NCBI GenBank assembly: GCA_032173965.1
Contig: CM063292.1
Span: 6,978,001-7,042,000 of the forward strand
DNA from: Sitta carolinensis
Taxonomy: Eukaryota > Chordata > Aves > Passeriformes > Sittidae
Direction of reading: 5' to 3'
Length of the DNA: 64,000 bases
The translations under genes were made by a program, and so were the position numbers. Positions 62,041-64,000 of this stretch are shown piece by piece; position 1 is the stretch's first letter; each line of letters starts with the position of its first letter. A model generated the notes under the pieces. The model had not been told where the DNA came from, did no database searches, and saw nothing but the letters and a program-made list of their open reading frames with translations.

Positions 62041-62368
62041 GCTGACCTCAGGTGAGTGCCAGGAATCAGTCTGGGTGCTCAGGGCAGCTCACCCAGCTGG
62101 CACTGCAGCCTTGTCCTGCAGGCTGACCTCAGGTGGGTGCCAGGGCTGGGCTGGAATGAGTCTGGGTGCTCAGGGCAGCACATCCAGCTGGAACTGCAGC
62201 CTTGTCCTGCAGGCTGACCTCAGGTGGGTGCCAGGGCTGGCTGGAATGAGTCTGGGTGCTCAGGGCAGCACATCCAGCTGGAACTGCAGCCTTGTCCTGC
62301 AGGCTGACCTCAGGTGGGTGCCAGGGCTGGCTGGAATGAGTCTGGGTGATCAGGGCACTGCAGCCTTG
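62041..62368. repeat. GC-rich minisatellite, period about 90 bp
   Basis: Four units starting GCTGACCTCAGGT at 62041, 62122, 62213 and 62303, with spacings of 81, 91 and 90 bp; the last is cut short at about 66 bp. Units 2-4 are nearly identical. Because 90 is divisible by three, long repetitive open frames run through on both strands; they are artefacts of the repeat. Confidence 0.93.
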
Positions 62369-64000
62369 CAGTCCCTCCTGCCCCCATGCCCAGCCAGCCC
62401 CACAGCTCAGGGCACAGGAGCCGGCTCGTGCTGCCATTGATTTTACTGCACTAATTCAGAGGATAAACAGAGGACTCAATCCTCCAGAGTTATCAATCTG
62501 GCATCTTTCAAGCACATTTAGATTGGCATGGGCTTTTGTTTTCTGTTTTCTTTTTTTCCCCCTTCCCAATTACATGTTAAGTGTAGCAGTGTTAACAGAT
62601 GTCACTAGAATATAATCTCCAAGGATTTCAAGAGCAAATAACACTAGGAAAAAATTGATTCACAAAGAAATGTTTAGCTATCATGATCATTGAGAATAAA
62701 CCACATTATTTTCTTAAATGCCTAGTTTGAATACTGTTTTTACAGTTATTTTGACAGTAGATTTTGTAAAAGGTGCCAGCAAACCATGTGGAATGACAAT
62801 CACACAGGAAGAAGATGCCACAGTCTGAATTCACCAGTGACAAAGATGAAAGGCATTGGATCATGGTTTTTGCAGGAATCTGACCTCCACGCCTACAATA
62901 TGGTTCATATAGCAGAGTCCTACTGTGCCAGAAAATACATTTATATTTGTAACATGCTAAAAAAACTGTGAGTACCATGATATCCTTGTTCTTTTTCTTA
63001 CTTTCTTTTTGGGCTTAGAAAACAATTTCTTTTCATTCTGTCCTTACTTTTTTAACTTTTTTTTTTTTTTAAAGCAACTCGCTTCCCAGATTAATCGTTG
63101 TTAATAAATTTATGGCTGATAATTTTTTTAAAAGAGCATTATGTAGGAATGTGAAGTAATGAATACACCAGAACGATTATTTAGAGTCCTGGACAATAAT
63201 GATCACAGAAGCATAGAACCCCTACAGCTTCCAAAGAAGAAGTGAGAGCTCTGAAATCAGAGCTGTTTTAATACCTCTACCCACACATGGACATGCATGT
63301 TAAAACTGATGCCCACAAAGTTTATAACCTCTGTCATGGTAACTGATTGGTAGTTAAGCGTTTTTTGGGGTTCATTGCCATTGCCCCTTTATCTTAGACT
63401 AGTAGACAACATTAATTTTTAAAATGTCTGTTTTGTACAGGGCAAAGCAGGCCACAAACAGCTGAGCACACTGACACAGAACAGACTGCCTTTGCAGCTC
63501 ATGCACAAGGACTTTATGCTTGTTTACTGCTACCCAGGTCTATTGCCACAAGTAAGACCAGCAGAAACAGAAGAATAATCAGTGAAAATTGATTTCTCTG
63601 TAAGGTGGGAACATCCCCGACCCTTTTCAGACCCCTTGTTGTTCATCCTCCACTGGACCCCAGTGCCTGGAGCTGTATCAGTGCCTCAAGCTCAGACAAG
63701 TGCCTCCAGTGTATGCTGAGCTGGCTGGTGTGAAGGAGGGCTTGCCAGAGAGAGACCAGCTTGTCTGTCCCTCAGGGCATGGGAAAGCAGATGTATATCT
63801 GTCTGCAGCTGGGCAGAGCTTCTTTCCCCACTTTTTTCCCCTCCAGCTTTGCCCCTGGTCTCTGGGATGAAATCTTGCCCATCCTGAGCAGGTCCCAGGG
63901 AGTTCATATCCCCCTGGAGAAAGCCAATAGCACCTTCCCACTGGGCTGAAGGCCCTGAAGTCTCCAAAACCAAACCAGGCTGCCCCACACCCATCGTGGG
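62369..64000. other. Intergenic, nothing firm recognised
   Basis: 63206-63225 (ATCACAGAAGCATAGAACCC) faintly resembles a decayed antisense CR1 terminus but cannot be supported further. A T-rich run lies at about 63058-63070. No exon was recognised up to the right end. Confidence 0.55.

Noticed and set aside
62041..62368. Tandem repeats considered as a CRISPR array
   Set aside because: Units are contiguous minisatellite copies with no unique spacers, in a vertebrate genome.
61979..62440. 153-codon plus-strand and 102-codon minus-strand frames with 30-residue repeats
   Set aside because: They are produced by the 90-bp minisatellite period, which happens to be a multiple of three; no gene context.
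63206..63240. Possible antisense CR1 terminus
   Set aside because: Only about 20 bp resembles the CR1 end, and the following sequence does not continue the CR1 pattern.

Overview
The window is vertebrate nuclear DNA, almost certainly from a bird and probably a songbird or other neoavian. Coding sequence is split into short exons with GT-AG introns. The interspersed repeats are CR1 LINE 3' ends and solo LTRs of the avian type, and I saw no Alu or L1. No prokaryotic gene organisation is present.

The left 29.6 kb holds the 3' half of ADAMTS16, a secreted zinc metalloendopeptidase of the ADAMTS family, on the + strand. Ten exons between 930 and 27660 join in one consistent frame and encode about 546 C-terminal residues: the end of the cysteine-rich domain, the spacer, five C-terminal thrombospondin type-1 repeats (TSRs) and a PLAC domain ending in TGA at 27658-27660. 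The propeptide, catalytic domain, disintegrin-like domain and first TSR lie to the left of the window. A probable 3' UTR of 0.8 to 1.9 kb follows, with AATAAA signals at 28421, 28771, 29502 and 29551.

From about 29.6 kb to the right end I find no protein-coding gene. This is intergenic DNA downstream of ADAMTS16. In human and other amniotes the next gene in this direction is ICE1, and none of its exons was recognised. The stretch contains an isolated CpG island (36.02-36.27 kb), a non-repetitive block with CpGs, an NFI-like palindrome and an octamer (34.6-34.9 kb), an AT-rich cluster of TAAT cores (57.8-58.0 kb), four CR1 fragments or probable fragments, one solo LTR (59.5 kb), several microsatellites and homopolymers, and a GC-rich minisatellite with a period of about 90 bp (62.0-62.4 kb).

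The clearest repeat finding is a 456-bp solo LTR at 2217-2672, bounded by a 5-bp target-site duplication and lying 155 bp upstream of the spacer exon. I found no CRISPR array, toxin system, operon or other undescribed multi-gene system. The remaining points of interest are regulatory or structural candidates, labelled as inference.
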